Below, piece by piece: positions 28,448 through 37,964 of a stretch of DNA of 64,000 bases. The translations under genes were made by a program, and so were the position numbers. The stretch is taken from assembly GCF_003989665.1 (NCBI RefSeq), contig NZ_RZIJ01000001.1, positions 248,001 through 312,000 of the forward strand, written 5' to 3'. Origin of the DNA: Azospirillum doebereinerae. Its GTDB lineage: Bacteria > Pseudomonadota > Alphaproteobacteria > Azospirillales > Azospirillaceae. Every line of letters starts with the position of its first letter. Within the stretch, counting starts at the first letter, position 1. The notes beneath the pieces are model-generated. The model searched no databases. It was not told where the DNA came from and was given only the letters and a program-made list of their open reading frames with translations.

Positions 28448-30511
28448 ATGTCGACGACCCTGAAGCAGAAAGAAAAAAAGGCGCGGAGAAGCGCTCGGGT
28501 TTATCGGCAATCTCTCGTTGAGGCTGGGCAGCTTCCGATCGAACAACTCGTCGCGTTTGCCGTTCGCGAAGGGCGCCGGCCTCGTCCGATCTACACTGCG
28601 CACAAATGGTTTGCCCGCAGACTAGGGTCAGTCTTTCGCAGCTTGCTCATTGGCGTTGCGTCAAAGCCTGGCGACAACTTTGAAGAATTGTACTACGGCG
28701 GTGCGGATCTAACCGGTCTGAAGGTGTTGGACCCCTTCGTAGGCGGTGGCACCTCGGTGTTTGAAGCGTCGAGACTCGGTGCGACGGCATACGGCTGCGA
28801 CGTGGATCCCGTTGCCTGCGCCGTTAGTCGCTTGGAACTCGGAGCCGCCGACCTGCCGGATCTGGGACCGACCCTCGTCGAGCTGAAGTCGAAGGTCGGA
28901 AGCCGCTTGGCCGAGTTTCACGTCCGGGACGACGACCTGGTACTGCATCACTTCTGGGTGCAGGTCGTCGAGTGCGCAGGTTGCGGAAGCCATTTCGACG
29001 CGCATCCCAATTACGTCCTCGCCGACGACGGCACCACCCGCCACGCCTTCTGCTCCGCCTGCAGCACGATCCATGAACTGCCGGCGGGTACCGCATCATT
29101 CGAGTGCAGTAGCTGCGGGCACCATAACGACTGTGATCGCGGAACTGTCCTGCGCGGCCGGGCCAAATGCCCACACTGTGAGCATGGCGACCAGCTGATC
29201 GAATACGGGCGGCGCAACGGCACCCCGCGCTGGCGACTGTTCGCGGTAGAAACCATTGCGCGCGGCGATGGTGCGCGCGTGGTCCCCATGTCGGAGCGTA
29301 CGTTTCGGAAGGCCACGGATGAAGACGTCCGCCAGTACGATCGCGCGAAAGCAGCGCTCGTGAAGGCAGAACTGGCCGGAGAGATATTGATCCCAAACGA
29401 CGAAATTGACACGTCGGGCTGGTCGGACGAGCGGCTGAGCGCTTATGGCTATGGCCGCTGGCGCGACCTCTTCAACGCCCGTCAGCTGCTACACCTCGGC
29501 TTGCTGGCCAAGGAGATCTCGCTTCTCGCCCCCCCCTTGCGCAGCGCGGTCGCGATGGCGTTCAGCGACCATCTGACCACGAACTGCATGATGGCCTCCT
29601 ACGCCGGCGGCTGGCGGCGGCTCACGCCGCTCTTCTCCCTACGGGCGTTCCGGCACATCCAGCGCCCGGTCGAGCTCAATCCATGGATCGAGCGTGCGGG
29701 GCGCGGCACGTTTCCGAACGCCATCCGCAAGCTCACTGCCGCAGCTGCCTACGCGCGCAGCCCCAAGGAACCGATTGGCGCGAAGGCCTTCGTTGATGTG
29801 CCAACGCGGGCTCGTCGGCGGAAGAACCTGATTCACATGGGAACGGCGGGTAATCTCGCCTTTCTCGCGAGCGGATCGATCGATATTGTCATGACGGATC
29901 CGCCCTATTTCGACAACATCGCCTATTCCGAACTCGCGCGCTTCTTCGGGCCCTGGTTGAAGTGCCTCAAAGTGCTCGACACACGTGAGCAGCAGGACAT
30001 TCTGGCCAACAGCCTCGTCGCCAACAGATCACGTGCCGGGAGTGTCGAACGCTACACCGAGGGTCTGGGTCAGGCCTTCGAGGAGATCGCCCGGGTGCTG
30101 AAGCGCAACGGCATCGTCGCGTTTTCCTACCGGCACACCGACGCCCCCGCCTGGCAGGCGCTCGCAGAGGCCATTGCTCGCACTGATCTGCGGATCACGA
30201 GCGTTCTTCCGATGCCCGGCGAGGCCGGCAGCGGCCTGCATGCGCAAGGCGAGCGCGGACTCTGGGACGCGGTCTTCATCCTTCGTCATGGCGTCGGGCC
30301 TACGCCTATCCTGCAGGTCAGCGAGCAGGAGGTCGCCGAGGCCGAAGCCGAGGTTGCGGCGTGGCTCGACCGATACGGTGAATTGGCGCTGCCCTTCAAC
30401 GCCATCGACGCCGCCGCGTTGCGGAGAGCTGCGCTGGTGGGCAAGGCGCTGGCCTCGAAGCGAAAACAGGGATGGTCGGAATGGATCGCGCTTGAGAGCG
30501 CGCTGCGCTGA
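28448..30511 (+). CDS. DUF1156-like DNA methyltransferase with zinc-ribbon insert
   Basis: 687 residues. It opens with a region resembling DUF1156 (PRPIYTAHKWFARRLGSVFRSLL, about 46-68, quoted in part), followed by AdoMet motif I DPFVGGGTS (95-103) and ASRLGATAYGCDVDP. Catalytic motif IV DPPYFDNIAYSE is far downstream (~484). The ~370-residue spacer carries four Cys pairs, CAGC, CSAC, CSSCGHHNDC and CPHC (about 176-243), consistent with zinc ribbons. Motif order I-then-IV fits an amino-methyltransferase. GAGGAGAGGAA precedes the ATG. It is 34 bp upstream of the nuclease-helicase gene, so the pair forms one unit; a host-protecting methylase role is inferred. Confidence 0.82.
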   Translation: MSTTLKQKEKKARRSARVYRQSLVEAGQLPIEQLVAFAVREGRRPRPIYTAHKWFARRLGSVFRSLLIGVASKPGDNFEELYYGGADLTGLKVLDPFVGGGTSVFEASRLGATAYGCDVDPVACAVSRLELGAADLPDLGPTLVELKSKVGSRLAEFHVRDDDLVLHHFWVQVVECAGCGSHFDAHPNYVLADDGTTRHAFCSACSTIHELPAGTASFECSSCGHHNDCDRGTVLRGRAKCPHCEHGDQLIEYGRRNGTPRWRLFAVETIARGDGARVVPMSERTFRKATDEDVRQYDRAKAALVKAELAGEILIPNDEIDTSGWSDERLSAYGYGRWRDLFNARQLLHLGLLAKEISLLAPPLRSAVAMAFSDHLTTNCMMASYAGGWRRLTPLFSLRAFRHIQRPVELNPWIERAGRGTFPNAIRKLTAAAAYARSPKEPIGAKAFVDVPTRARRRKNLIHMGTAGNLAFLASGSIDIVMTDPPYFDNIAYSELARFFGPWLKCLKVLDTREQQDILANSLVANRSRAGSVERYTEGLGQAFEEIARVLKRNGIVAFSYRHTDAPAWQALAEAIARTDLRITSVLPMPGEAGSGLHAQGERGLWDAVFILRHGVGPTPILQVSEQEVAEAEAEVAAWLDRYGELALPFNAIDAAALRRAALVGKALASKRKQGWSEWIALESALR

Positions 30512-30545
30512 AATTAGACTACCCTGAATTGATCGGGGGTGAGCG

Positions 30546-33500
30546 GTGCCGTATCTCAGTAAGCGTGTCGTCAGCAACTACTTCCGGACCGACTGTCTTC
30601 GCCAGCTTCGTCTGCTCCTCTCGCCGGAAAACAAAGAGTATCAGCCGGAGCGCGATGTGCAGAGCATGCCGCCGAAGACGGTCGCCCGCGCTGGAATGGC
30701 CGCACTGACCCAAGAAGGCAGCCGCTGGGAGCAAGACAAGCTGAAGGATCTTCAGGATACCTTCGGTGGCACGTCGGTCATCGGCACCGTGACTGGGAAG
30801 GAGTTCCAGAACCAAAAGCTCCAGAACGTGATGTCCCGCGCGCAGCCGGGCGTGTTCTTGGTGAGGCCCGAGTTTGATGTCGGTTCAGGCTTCCAGAAGG
30901 CGATCGGCATCGACTTGCTGGTGGCTACTCACTCGCTTGGCTTCGCTAGGCTGGTGCCCGATCTGATCCAGGTGCTTGCCCCCGCGGACGTGGGCCGGAT
31001 CGTGGAGGCGGACGGCTCGGTGTATGACACGGACGGCCGGATCGGCCTGCGTGTCATCGATATTAAGATGACCGCGGAGCCAAGCGCGTCGTACTTTGCC
31101 GAAATCACCTACTACTCGCTCGCGTTGGCTGGATGGCTTCACGACAACGGCTACGCCGACCGCTATGCCGTCGTTGCGGAGGCGGCCATCTGGCCGGGAT
31201 CGCACGACGCCGCGGCGATCGTCCGGCTCCAGGCGGATCGGCGCAAGGCGGGCACCACGGCGACGGCAGACGAACTTGCCGCCGCCCTGAACGAGGATAT
31301 CGAGACGCTCGAGATCGACGTCTTCTCGCCGCGCCTCAGGCATTTCTTCGTCGTGGAGCTCGCCGGCGCGCTAGCCAGCCCCTGGAAGGATCTCGACTGG
31401 CACGTGGGCACCGGCTGCAGCGGGTGCGAGTATCTTGGCTACGTGTGGAATACGACGACCAAGGAGCACCCGGATCATTGCATGCCCATGGCGAAGGCGC
31501 AGGGACATCTCAGCTCCATCGCCTTCCTGCCCCGCGGCGCGCGGCGTGCGCTCGGTGACCGTCACATCCGTACTACCGCCTCCCTGGCGCCGCTGAAGGC
31601 TGACGACGCCGCGTTCGACTGCCACCCCAAGTTGCGTGCTACGCGGACAGTAGTGGCGGGGCGTGCCCAGTCGCTGGCGTCTGGGAGCAGCGACATCCCC
31701 GCCGGCTCCGGCACGTCGGCCGTCATTCCGAACTGGGCGGACCTCAATCTCTATCTTTCGGCCGACTTCGACGTCGGGAGCGGCCTGACCCTGGCCTTTG
31801 GCGTCGGCGGATACTCGAACGCGAGCGGCCACCGGGAGAAAGTCGAAGCACAGATCTTCGTCAACGACACCCGCAGCGTCGAAAGCGAAACCCGCGAACT
31901 GATGAGCTTCCTCGCCTATGTCGAGAAGACGCTCTCCGATGCGACCAAGGTGAAATCCGACGCGACGGTCCAGATCTACATCTGGGACAGCGTCACCTAC
32001 GAGCACATGCTGCGCGTGATCGGCCGTAATCTCCAGCACGTCCTGGCCGATGGTAGCCTCAAGAAACTCGCATGGCTGTTCCCGCCGGAGGAGATCATCG
32101 AGAACGCCAAGCTGCGCTCGGCGAATGCGCCGATCACGATCGTCCGCAACGCGGTCCAGGCGCTGGTGGCGGCACCGATCCCCCACTACTACTCGCTGCT
32201 CGGCCTAGCGCGAGCCTATGCGCCTCCACTGAAAGCCGGGATGACCCCATTCGAATTTCGTGTGCCCGCGATCTTCGAGGATCCGCTATCCGATCAGGTC
32301 CCGTCGGAACGAGCGCATGAGATCTGGACCCGCATGGGTCATCCACGCCCCTGGAGCCAACAGGTCACCCAGCTGCGTTCAACAGTGACAACGAAGCTGC
32401 GTGCTCTTCATTCCGTCTTGTGGCGACTGAGCCTCGACCTTAAGGGACAGCTGCGCAGCCGCGCACCCAAGATTACGGACATCAAGCCGCCGGCATCGCT
32501 GCAGAGGGTAAGCGCCGACGGACAGGTCTGGTACGCTTTCGCCCGCCTCAATGCTCAGGTTGTCAGCCTAGAGCATAGCATCTCCCTGGCCATGCCGGTC
32601 CATGAACGGGAAGCGAAGTATCTTGCTGCGCGGCTGGAGGTAGAACTGACGGGAACTAAACTGGCCGTCGCCGCCTCGAGGCTCGACGTCATGCTGCGCC
32701 CCGGGGTGCGGATCTACACACTTGCCGAAGGATCCCGGGAAGCCAAGTTCGAGGAGGGAGATTTCCTTTGTTCGCTTTCCCCCACTTCCGTCCCGGACTT
32801 CTATTCGCGCCGGATCAGCGACTTCACAGGCGGCGTGCCGCTTGCTTCCAACCTACCGGGCTGGATCAACGAATTCGGCTCCCCGGCAACCCTGACGGGT
32901 ATGCAGGTGATTGCCATAGACCGCGACGCCTGTCTCATCGCCGTATACTTCTCACCTGAGGTCGACGCATATTTGAGACAAATCGAGTCGACGCTAGACC
33001 TACGTCGTGATGTGGTCCTCGATCGTCGGGTCCAGGACTTCCTGACGGGAAGGCTGGAGAAAGCTCTCAAAGCTATCGGCAATCCACCACTGGCGATCAG
33101 CGCCGGCACGCCGACGGCCAAGGTCATCGGGAAGGCAGCTCCAAAGACGGTAACTGCCCATGTCCCCGTGGCGGACGTGCTCTGGGATACGAAAAAGACG
33201 GCGCTCGCCTCTACCGGCAGGGATGCTACCAAAACCCGGGCGACTCTGGAGGCGCTTGGCACTGAACTCAACGACAGCCAATGGGATGCGTGGTCGGAGG
33301 CAATGGAGAAGCGCCTCGCCCTCATCTGGGGGCCGCCAGGAACTGGAAAGTCGCAGACGCTACGCAGCATCCTGCTCGGGCTGTTGCTGGAAGCCAACGC
33401 CGCCGGCAAGGCGATCCGGATCCTCGTGACGGGAAATACCTACGACGCGACCGACAACGTCGTGCTGGACACCTTCCGCCAGATCGTCGCGCTCGGAGAG

Positions 33501-34751
33501 GCAACGACCGGTAAGGTGCGGCTGGCCCGTCTTCGTTCCGGTGCGAAGGAAGATGCTCCGAACCTACCGGTAGGCGTCAACCTTCTTAACGACACGGACT
33601 CGCCGGATATCCGCGACCTGCACGATCTGCTGACCGCCGATACGACTTCCGCGATTGTGTCGGCCCCGCCGCAGCAGGTGACGAAGTTCGCCGGTCTGAA
33701 GGGCGACTTTGCGTCGCCGCTCTTCGACGTGGTCCTGATCGACGAGGCGTCCCAGATGGACATGGCGAACGCCGTGCTCGCGCTGGCGCCCCTGGCCGAA
33801 GGCGGTGCCACGATTGTCGTCGGCGATCCGAAGCAGCTGCCGCCAATCCAGGCGGTGCAAGCACCACTCGGTCTCGAGAAGCTCGTCGGGTCCGTCTACG
33901 ATTTTGTCGCGGACCACCGCGGGGTGCCCTCGCAGAATCTGCTCAAGAACTACCGTTCGAACAGCACGATCGTCGGGCTCGGGCGCTTCGCCGGCTATCC
34001 CGCCGGTCTTATCGCCCAATTCCCGGCTCTGCGCATGCGGCTGGAGACGCCGCTCCCTGCGGCAGCGCCGGCGAACTGGCCTGGAAGTCTCGCATTCAGC
34101 CCTGAGCTGGCCCATCTGCTCGAGCCTAGCCAGCCCATCTCGGCTTTCATCTATCCGGAAGGACGTAGCAGCCAGTGGAACGACTTCGAGGCCCAGACCG
34201 TGGCGGCGCTGCTGTGGATGCTTCGGGGTCATCTTGGCGCCGGCCTCGATGCCGACCCTCGTGCGGCCGGGACAGGGCTGCATGACTCGGCCAGCTTCTG
34301 GAAGTACGCCGTCGGCGTAGTGACGCCACACCGCGCACACAAGGCTCTGGTGGTATCCAAGCTGCAGGCACTGTTCGAACCGCTCGGCGATGACGGTAGG
34401 CTCATCCGCGACGCGGTGAACACCGTGGAGCGCTTCCAGGGCCAACAGCGGGACGTGATCATTGCCAGCTACGCCCTCGGCGACCCCGACGCAATCGCTG
34501 ACGAAGACGAGTTCCTCCTGTCGCTCAATCGCTTTAACGTCATGGCCTCGCGCCCCCGCGCTAAGCTCGTGGTGCTGGCAAGCCAGGAAGTCATCAATCA
34601 TCTTCCTGGCGATCTTGAGGTAATGCGTGACTCGCGGCTTCTCAAATACTTTGCTGAGACATTCCTCAACAATCGTACCGACTGCGATATCTCGTTTATG
34701 GATGGAAAAAATGCCATACGGAAAAGCGGCTCGTTCAGATTTCGCAAATAA
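30546..34751 (+). CDS. Fused Cas4/RecB-like nuclease and Dna2/UPF1-like SF1 helicase
   Basis: 1401 residues from a GTG behind GGGGGTGAG. N-terminal part: Cys17 (YFRTDCLRQLRL), a RecB-type active site VIDIKMT (D172, K174) and later Cys291, Cys294 (GCSGCEYLG) and Cys312, matching in outline the four-Cys iron-sulfur nuclease fold of Cas4, AddB and Dna2. C-terminal part: SF1B motor with Walker A GPPGTGKSQT (~930), Walker B LIDEASQMD (~1065), GDPKQLPPIQ (~1095), KNYRSNSTIV, GVVTPHRAHK, ERFQGQQRDVIIAS (~1297) and RFNVMASRPRAKLVV. It resembles single-chain nuclease-helicases named bifunctional RecB nuclease/helicase. With the methyltransferase it would make a methylation-guarded restriction system (inference). 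Confidence 0.85.
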   Translation: MPYLSKRVVSNYFRTDCLRQLRLLLSPENKEYQPERDVQSMPPKTVARAGMAALTQEGSRWEQDKLKDLQDTFGGTSVIGTVTGKEFQNQKLQNVMSRAQPGVFLVRPEFDVGSGFQKAIGIDLLVATHSLGFARLVPDLIQVLAPADVGRIVEADGSVYDTDGRIGLRVIDIKMTAEPSASYFAEITYYSLALAGWLHDNGYADRYAVVAEAAIWPGSHDAAAIVRLQADRRKAGTTATADELAAALNEDIETLEIDVFSPRLRHFFVVELAGALASPWKDLDWHVGTGCSGCEYLGYVWNTTTKEHPDHCMPMAKAQGHLSSIAFLPRGARRALGDRHIRTTASLAPLKADDAAFDCHPKLRATRTVVAGRAQSLASGSSDIPAGSGTSAVIPNWADLNLYLSADFDVGSGLTLAFGVGGYSNASGHREKVEAQIFVNDTRSVESETRELMSFLAYVEKTLSDATKVKSDATVQIYIWDSVTYEHMLRVIGRNLQHVLADGSLKKLAWLFPPEEIIENAKLRSANAPITIVRNAVQALVAAPIPHYYSLLGLARAYAPPLKAGMTPFEFRVPAIFEDPLSDQVPSERAHEIWTRMGHPRPWSQQVTQLRSTVTTKLRALHSVLWRLSLDLKGQLRSRAPKITDIKPPASLQRVSADGQVWYAFARLNAQVVSLEHSISLAMPVHEREAKYLAARLEVELTGTKLAVAASRLDVMLRPGVRIYTLAEGSREAKFEEGDFLCSLSPTSVPDFYSRRISDFTGGVPLASNLPGWINEFGSPATLTGMQVIAIDRDACLIAVYFSPEVDAYLRQIESTLDLRRDVVLDRRVQDFLTGRLEKALKAIGNPPLAISAGTPTAKVIGKAAPKTVTAHVPVADVLWDTKKTALASTGRDATKTRATLEALGTELNDSQWDAWSEAMEKRLALIWGPPGTGKSQTLRSILLGLLLEANAAGKAIRILVTGNTYDATDNVVLDTFRQIVALGEATTGKVRLARLRSGAKEDAPNLPVGVNLLNDTDSPDIRDLHDLLTADTTSAIVSAPPQQVTKFAGLKGDFASPLFDVVLIDEASQMDMANAVLALAPLAEGGATIVVGDPKQLPPIQAVQAPLGLEKLVGSVYDFVADHRGVPSQNLLKNYRSNSTIVGLGRFAGYPAGLIAQFPALRMRLETPLPAAAPANWPGSLAFSPELAHLLEPSQPISAFIYPEGRSSQWNDFEAQTVAALLWMLRGHLGAGLDADPRAAGTGLHDSASFWKYAVGVVTPHRAHKALVVSKLQALFEPLGDDGRLIRDAVNTVERFQGQQRDVIIASYALGDPDAIADEDEFLLSLNRFNVMASRPRAKLVVLASQEVINHLPGDLEVMRDSRLLKYFAETFLNNRTDCDISFMDGKNAIRKSGSFRFRK

Positions 34752-34929
34752 GAAGGCTTGATTGGGAATTGATAAACGAGCTATCGCGAAGGCAGTATTG
34801 TGAATCTGAAAATAACCGAATTTCTCATACCGTTGGTGGCAATAGCCTGATGGTCCGGTGCCTGTTCTCGGGGCGCCGGGCTTGGCGTGGGGGGCTGAAT
34901 TTACCGCCTATACGTCTGGCTCGGCGCGA

Positions 34930-36693
34930 TTAACTCTGGGACTTGGAAGCCAGGTGTGACCAGTCAATTGGCGGATACTTGATGGTTTCGATCGCGTCCT
35001 TCAGCTTATTCATAGGAAAAGGCGAGACGTATTGTAGCGTGACGGTCTGCGTTTCCTTGGCGTCCTTTCTCCCAGCACTATCGTGGCCGGTGATTTCATC
35101 GGCGATGAGAAGAGGTACATTTTCATGTATCATCGCCGAAGTCGCGCTCGTTCGGAAGGAATGATAGTCCATAAGTTCTTTGTATACACCGATTCTACGG
35201 CGATAATCAGTGAATCCCTCGGAATAGAAGTGGCTGAATTTCTGATCGCGTCCTCCAGGTATCATCTTCGGGAATAGACGACCCTCTCCAGCTTTCCTCG
35301 CCAAGTCCAGGAAGCCGAGAGCAATCAAGGTGGAGTGCACCGGAACAATGCGCTCCGATGCGTCCGTCTTGAGATGCGGGCCACGGAAGTGCATGGCCCA
35401 AATACCGCCTACCTGAAAGATGTCGCGCCCAGTCAATTGGGCATTCTCGTCGCATCGGCCGCCACCGAAAAGCGCGAGAATCGGCAGCCAAAAGTACTCA
35501 TCCCTGATGATAGTTGTCCCCGGCCGATGCCGCCAGTGCCGCTTCGTCGGATGCTCCTCGCATCCGGTCCAGATGGGTGAGACGAACAGCTTTTCGAGGG
35601 ACGGAATGTCCCACGGAAGGCGCTTCTCGCTGGTCGGAATGTTCGCTCCCCAGCGGAATCCGCCCCAAACGCGTTCAAGGGACAGGTCCGGGACCCCATT
35701 CTGGCGATTGAGCCAGCGGAAGTATCCGGTGATGCTGTTCCAATGCTGGTTCAGCGTGCCTTCCGAAAGGGTCTTGGTTTCTGGCTTCTTGGCAGCGATG
35801 ACCTCGTCAATGGTCATGGCCTTGTGCCGCGGAGATTTCCCATAATTCTCCGGGATCATCTCGAGCCGACGCCGCAAGGTGGCGGCATCGTCGCGCGTGT
35901 ACGTAGATGGGAGCTTGTCGCCACAGATCCGGGTCAGCAGATCGATCGAGTTCCGGTTCTGGGCTTCCGTCTGGTTGGTCCATTGGCCGGTGTGCCGGGC
36001 CTCCTCCACGTACTGCTCGATATAAGCCGAGACGGTCTTCTCGGTCTTGGAGGTGGTCGGCGTCGGCGCGGGGCTGGACGGGGAATCTACAACCTGAGGA
36101 GGAGCTGGGGAGGCCGATGTCCACGCCGCGGCTGTCGGCAGTGGAACGCGTTCATCCTCTTCGTACTCGCCCAGCCAGCGCATGGAGTCGTCGTTGTAGA
36201 CTTGGGTGAGGCCGCGCAGGGCATGGCGACCGAGCTGCTTCCAGCCGTAGCTTCCGACCGGGACGTCGAGCTTGTGCCGATCGAGAACCTCGCACATGAG
36301 CGGCTCGATCGAGCTGAAGTCGTTCGACATGAGATGCGTTTTCATCGCGGCGCTCATGTCGGTGCTGAAGGTCGATGCCAGACGGGACTTCTCGATCGTG
36401 AGGTCCGGGAAATCGATCCGCTCGTGTTCGAGTTGCTCGCGCTCGAGCCGAATCATGTCGTTGGTGAGCGCCTGGAGCTGTTCGGCCGTCAACTGCATCG
36501 TTCTTGCCATGCTGAAAACCCTGTCCATCGCGACGTCGAGCCGTCGGGACAGCTGGCAAGCATGATGTCGATCGCTGGTGAAAAGGGACTTAACGAGCTG
36601 GGTCCGGCCAACCTGATCGCGCAGATCATGCGGCACCCGCCGGCGCCAATAGAACACGCCGTCGCGGCGGACGAGATGAGGGTGACGGGCCAT
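34930..36693 (-). CDS. Tyrosine integrase of the nested IME (DUF6538 type)
   Basis: 587 residues; site-specific recombinase of the element. It begins HPHLVRRDGVFYWRRRVPHDLRDQVG, the small N-terminal module (DUF6538) of this integrase group. Catalytic residues are visible: Arg in GGGRCDENAQL, HSFRTSA, EITGHDSAG, and Tyr in TLQYVSPF. The gene reads inward from the right IME end, with its start 140 bp from the 17-bp flank, and two 13-bp-spaced TGTGTCACA repeats lie between. A GGGAG site precedes the ATG. The short stretch 34752-34929 contains no gene. Confidence 0.92.
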   Translation of the reverse strand: MARHPHLVRRDGVFYWRRRVPHDLRDQVGRTQLVKSLFTSDRHHACQLSRRLDVAMDRVFSMARTMQLTAEQLQALTNDMIRLEREQLEHERIDFPDLTIEKSRLASTFSTDMSAAMKTHLMSNDFSSIEPLMCEVLDRHKLDVPVGSYGWKQLGRHALRGLTQVYNDDSMRWLGEYEEDERVPLPTAAAWTSASPAPPQVVDSPSSPAPTPTTSKTEKTVSAYIEQYVEEARHTGQWTNQTEAQNRNSIDLLTRICGDKLPSTYTRDDAATLRRRLEMIPENYGKSPRHKAMTIDEVIAAKKPETKTLSEGTLNQHWNSITGYFRWLNRQNGVPDLSLERVWGGFRWGANIPTSEKRLPWDIPSLEKLFVSPIWTGCEEHPTKRHWRHRPGTTIIRDEYFWLPILALFGGGRCDENAQLTGRDIFQVGGIWAMHFRGPHLKTDASERIVPVHSTLIALGFLDLARKAGEGRLFPKMIPGGRDQKFSHFYSEGFTDYRRRIGVYKELMDYHSFRTSATSAMIHENVPLLIADEITGHDSAGRKDAKETQTVTLQYVSPFPMNKLKDAIETIKYPPIDWSHLASKSQS

Positions 36694-36725
36694 CGCCGAG
36701 CTCCCAGGCGCCGGAGGGACGTCGA

Positions 36726-36748
36726 TGTGTCACAGCAATGTGTCACAC
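36726..36748. repeat. Arm-type integrase sites at right end of the IME
   Basis: TGTGTCACAG (36726-36735) and TGTGTCACAC (36739-36748), 13 bp apart, between the integrase start and the right flank. They match the pair at 18244 and 18257. Confidence 0.6.
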
Positions 36749-36819
36749 CGCGCGGGGCGCGGGCGCTGAAGCGTGCGAGATCCTTGAATTCCGGTAAGGC
36801 GTATGAGGTTTGGCTGGGG

Positions 36820-37104
36820 CGGCAGGATCCCCGCATCTTCGTGGAGGTGAAGCACCGCAGCGGCGCGATCGGCGCGCCGACGGTCCGGTCCTTTCTCGGC
36901 GGCCGGCGGCCGGGTGACCGCTGTCTCTACGTGTCGACCGGCGGCTTCGCCCGCGATGCGAAGTACGAGGCCGACCGCGCAGCCGTTCCGCTGTCGCTGC
37001 TTGACCTCGACGACCTCGTGGCGCTCGCGCTCGAGCACTACGACGCGCTGGACGTCGAGGCGAAGCGGCTATTGGCGCTGAAGCGGCTCTACTGGCCGGC
37101 GTAG
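36820..37104 (+). pseudogene. 3' part of the split EVE/Mrr-type restriction gene
   Basis: Encodes the end of an Mrr catalytic domain: DPRIFVEVKHRSGAIGAP (ExK = E-V-K), RSFLGGRRPGDRCLYVSTGGFARDA, VPLSLLDLDDLVALALEHYD, ending LKRLYWPA. It joins in frame to the piece ending at 18176 to give one Mrr-fold protein of about 360 residues. There is no start or ribosome site of its own. Confidence 0.88.
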
Positions 37105-37460
37105 AGCCGCGCGGGATCAAGGATCGGTCGCGTCCTGGAAAACGTGTGTGGTACGCCAAAGCTTCGCGCCGATTCCAAGATCCGCGACCGCGTCGTCACC
37201 CTGGCCCGCCGGCATGGGTCAGGCCAGTTGGCCGCCCTTCCGTCGCCTGGCCGGAGCTGGCTGCCCTGGCGAGAGCCGTGAAGGACGAGGGGATCACGGG
37301 CGAGGACGCCATCCCATGCCCCGCGACGCCGGCTTGCAGAGGCTGCGCGCGGCCAGCCGCGATCGCTTCCGCAGCGTCTGGCGCCATGACGTCGTCTGAG
37401 GGAGGAGAATAGCCGTCGTCGGCAGGAGGTCGGGTTGGGTCGCACCCCAAGTCCGCGTTG
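37105..37460. other. No gene seen downstream of mrr
   Basis: About 350 bp with no convincing coding pattern, tRNA or repeat; short frames on both strands lack family similarity and ribosome sites. Confidence 0.4.
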
Positions 37461-37964
37461 CTACGGCGTTTTCTTCGGACGAGTGAACACCCGCGCAAGC
37501 GCCGCCCTGTGGTGCATCGTGACCGTCAAGTCGTTTCTCTGGGCGAGGTCGAGGACGGCTTCCTGCATCCGGCTGGGAAGCCGTTTGCGGCGAACATAGT
37601 CTCGAGCAACTTCAGCCTCAGATTGCAGAAACACCAAGGCCGCCAGCACTCGCTCGGGGCGCTTGACCTCCCGGCGAACGAGGTGGATGGCGCGCTGAAC
37701 CACCGTCCAGTCATGCATAGCGTTGTATCTGAAGGTCTCCGCGCGACACAGGGCGTCCTCCCTGACCGTCAGGGAGCCAAAGAAGGGATCGGGGGCGGTG
37801 AGCTGGTAGTCGCCATCTCCCCGATGGATGGAAATCCCGGACGGCACCCCACGCCCATGAAGATCAATCCACCGCTCGACACCACGACGCGCGGAGCAAT
37901 AGTAGTGCGGCAGGCGCTTGGACCAAGTGTACTGATCGAAGTACGAATTCGCGATGGTGTTCAT
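37461..37964 (-). CDS. Hypothetical protein of island 1
   Basis: 167 residues, unrecognised. N-terminal MNTIANSYFDQYTWSKRLPHYY is followed by a beta-rich centre (GRGVPSGISIHRGDGDYQL) and helical C-terminus (WTVVQRAIHLVRREVKRPERVLAALVFLQSEAEVARDYV). The coding pattern is plausible and GAGGATCATCTC precedes the ATG. It lies between the mrr remnant and the excisionase-like gene. The 37965-38473 stretch upstream shows no clear gene. Confidence 0.55.
   Translation of the reverse strand: MNTIANSYFDQYTWSKRLPHYYCSARRGVERWIDLHGRGVPSGISIHRGDGDYQLTAPDPFFGSLTVREDALCRAETFRYNAMHDWTVVQRAIHLVRREVKRPERVLAALVFLQSEAEVARDYVRRKRLPSRMQEAVLDLAQRNDLTVTMHHRAALARVFTRPKKTP

Larger units (their letters stand above)
18177..36832. 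mobile_element. Integrative mobilizable element nested in the mrr gene
   Basis: The DNA between the two halves of the Mrr-type gene. An imperfect 17-bp match GGGGCnnnAGGAnCCnC flanks it (18160-18176 and 36816-36832), both copies encoding G-x-(E/Q)-(E/D)-P. It has a tyrosine integrase at the right end, 13-bp-spaced repeats at both ends, a MobA/MobL relaxase with oriT candidate, KfrA-like and helicase-like genes, and a methyltransferase/helicase-nuclease cargo. It lacks visible type IV secretion genes, so it would need a helper for transfer. The exact core site is uncertain by a few bases. Confidence 0.82.

Noticed and set aside
18177..36832. Self-transmissible conjugative element
   Set aside because: A relaxase and oriT candidate are present, but no VirB/TraG-type secretion or coupling genes are seen.
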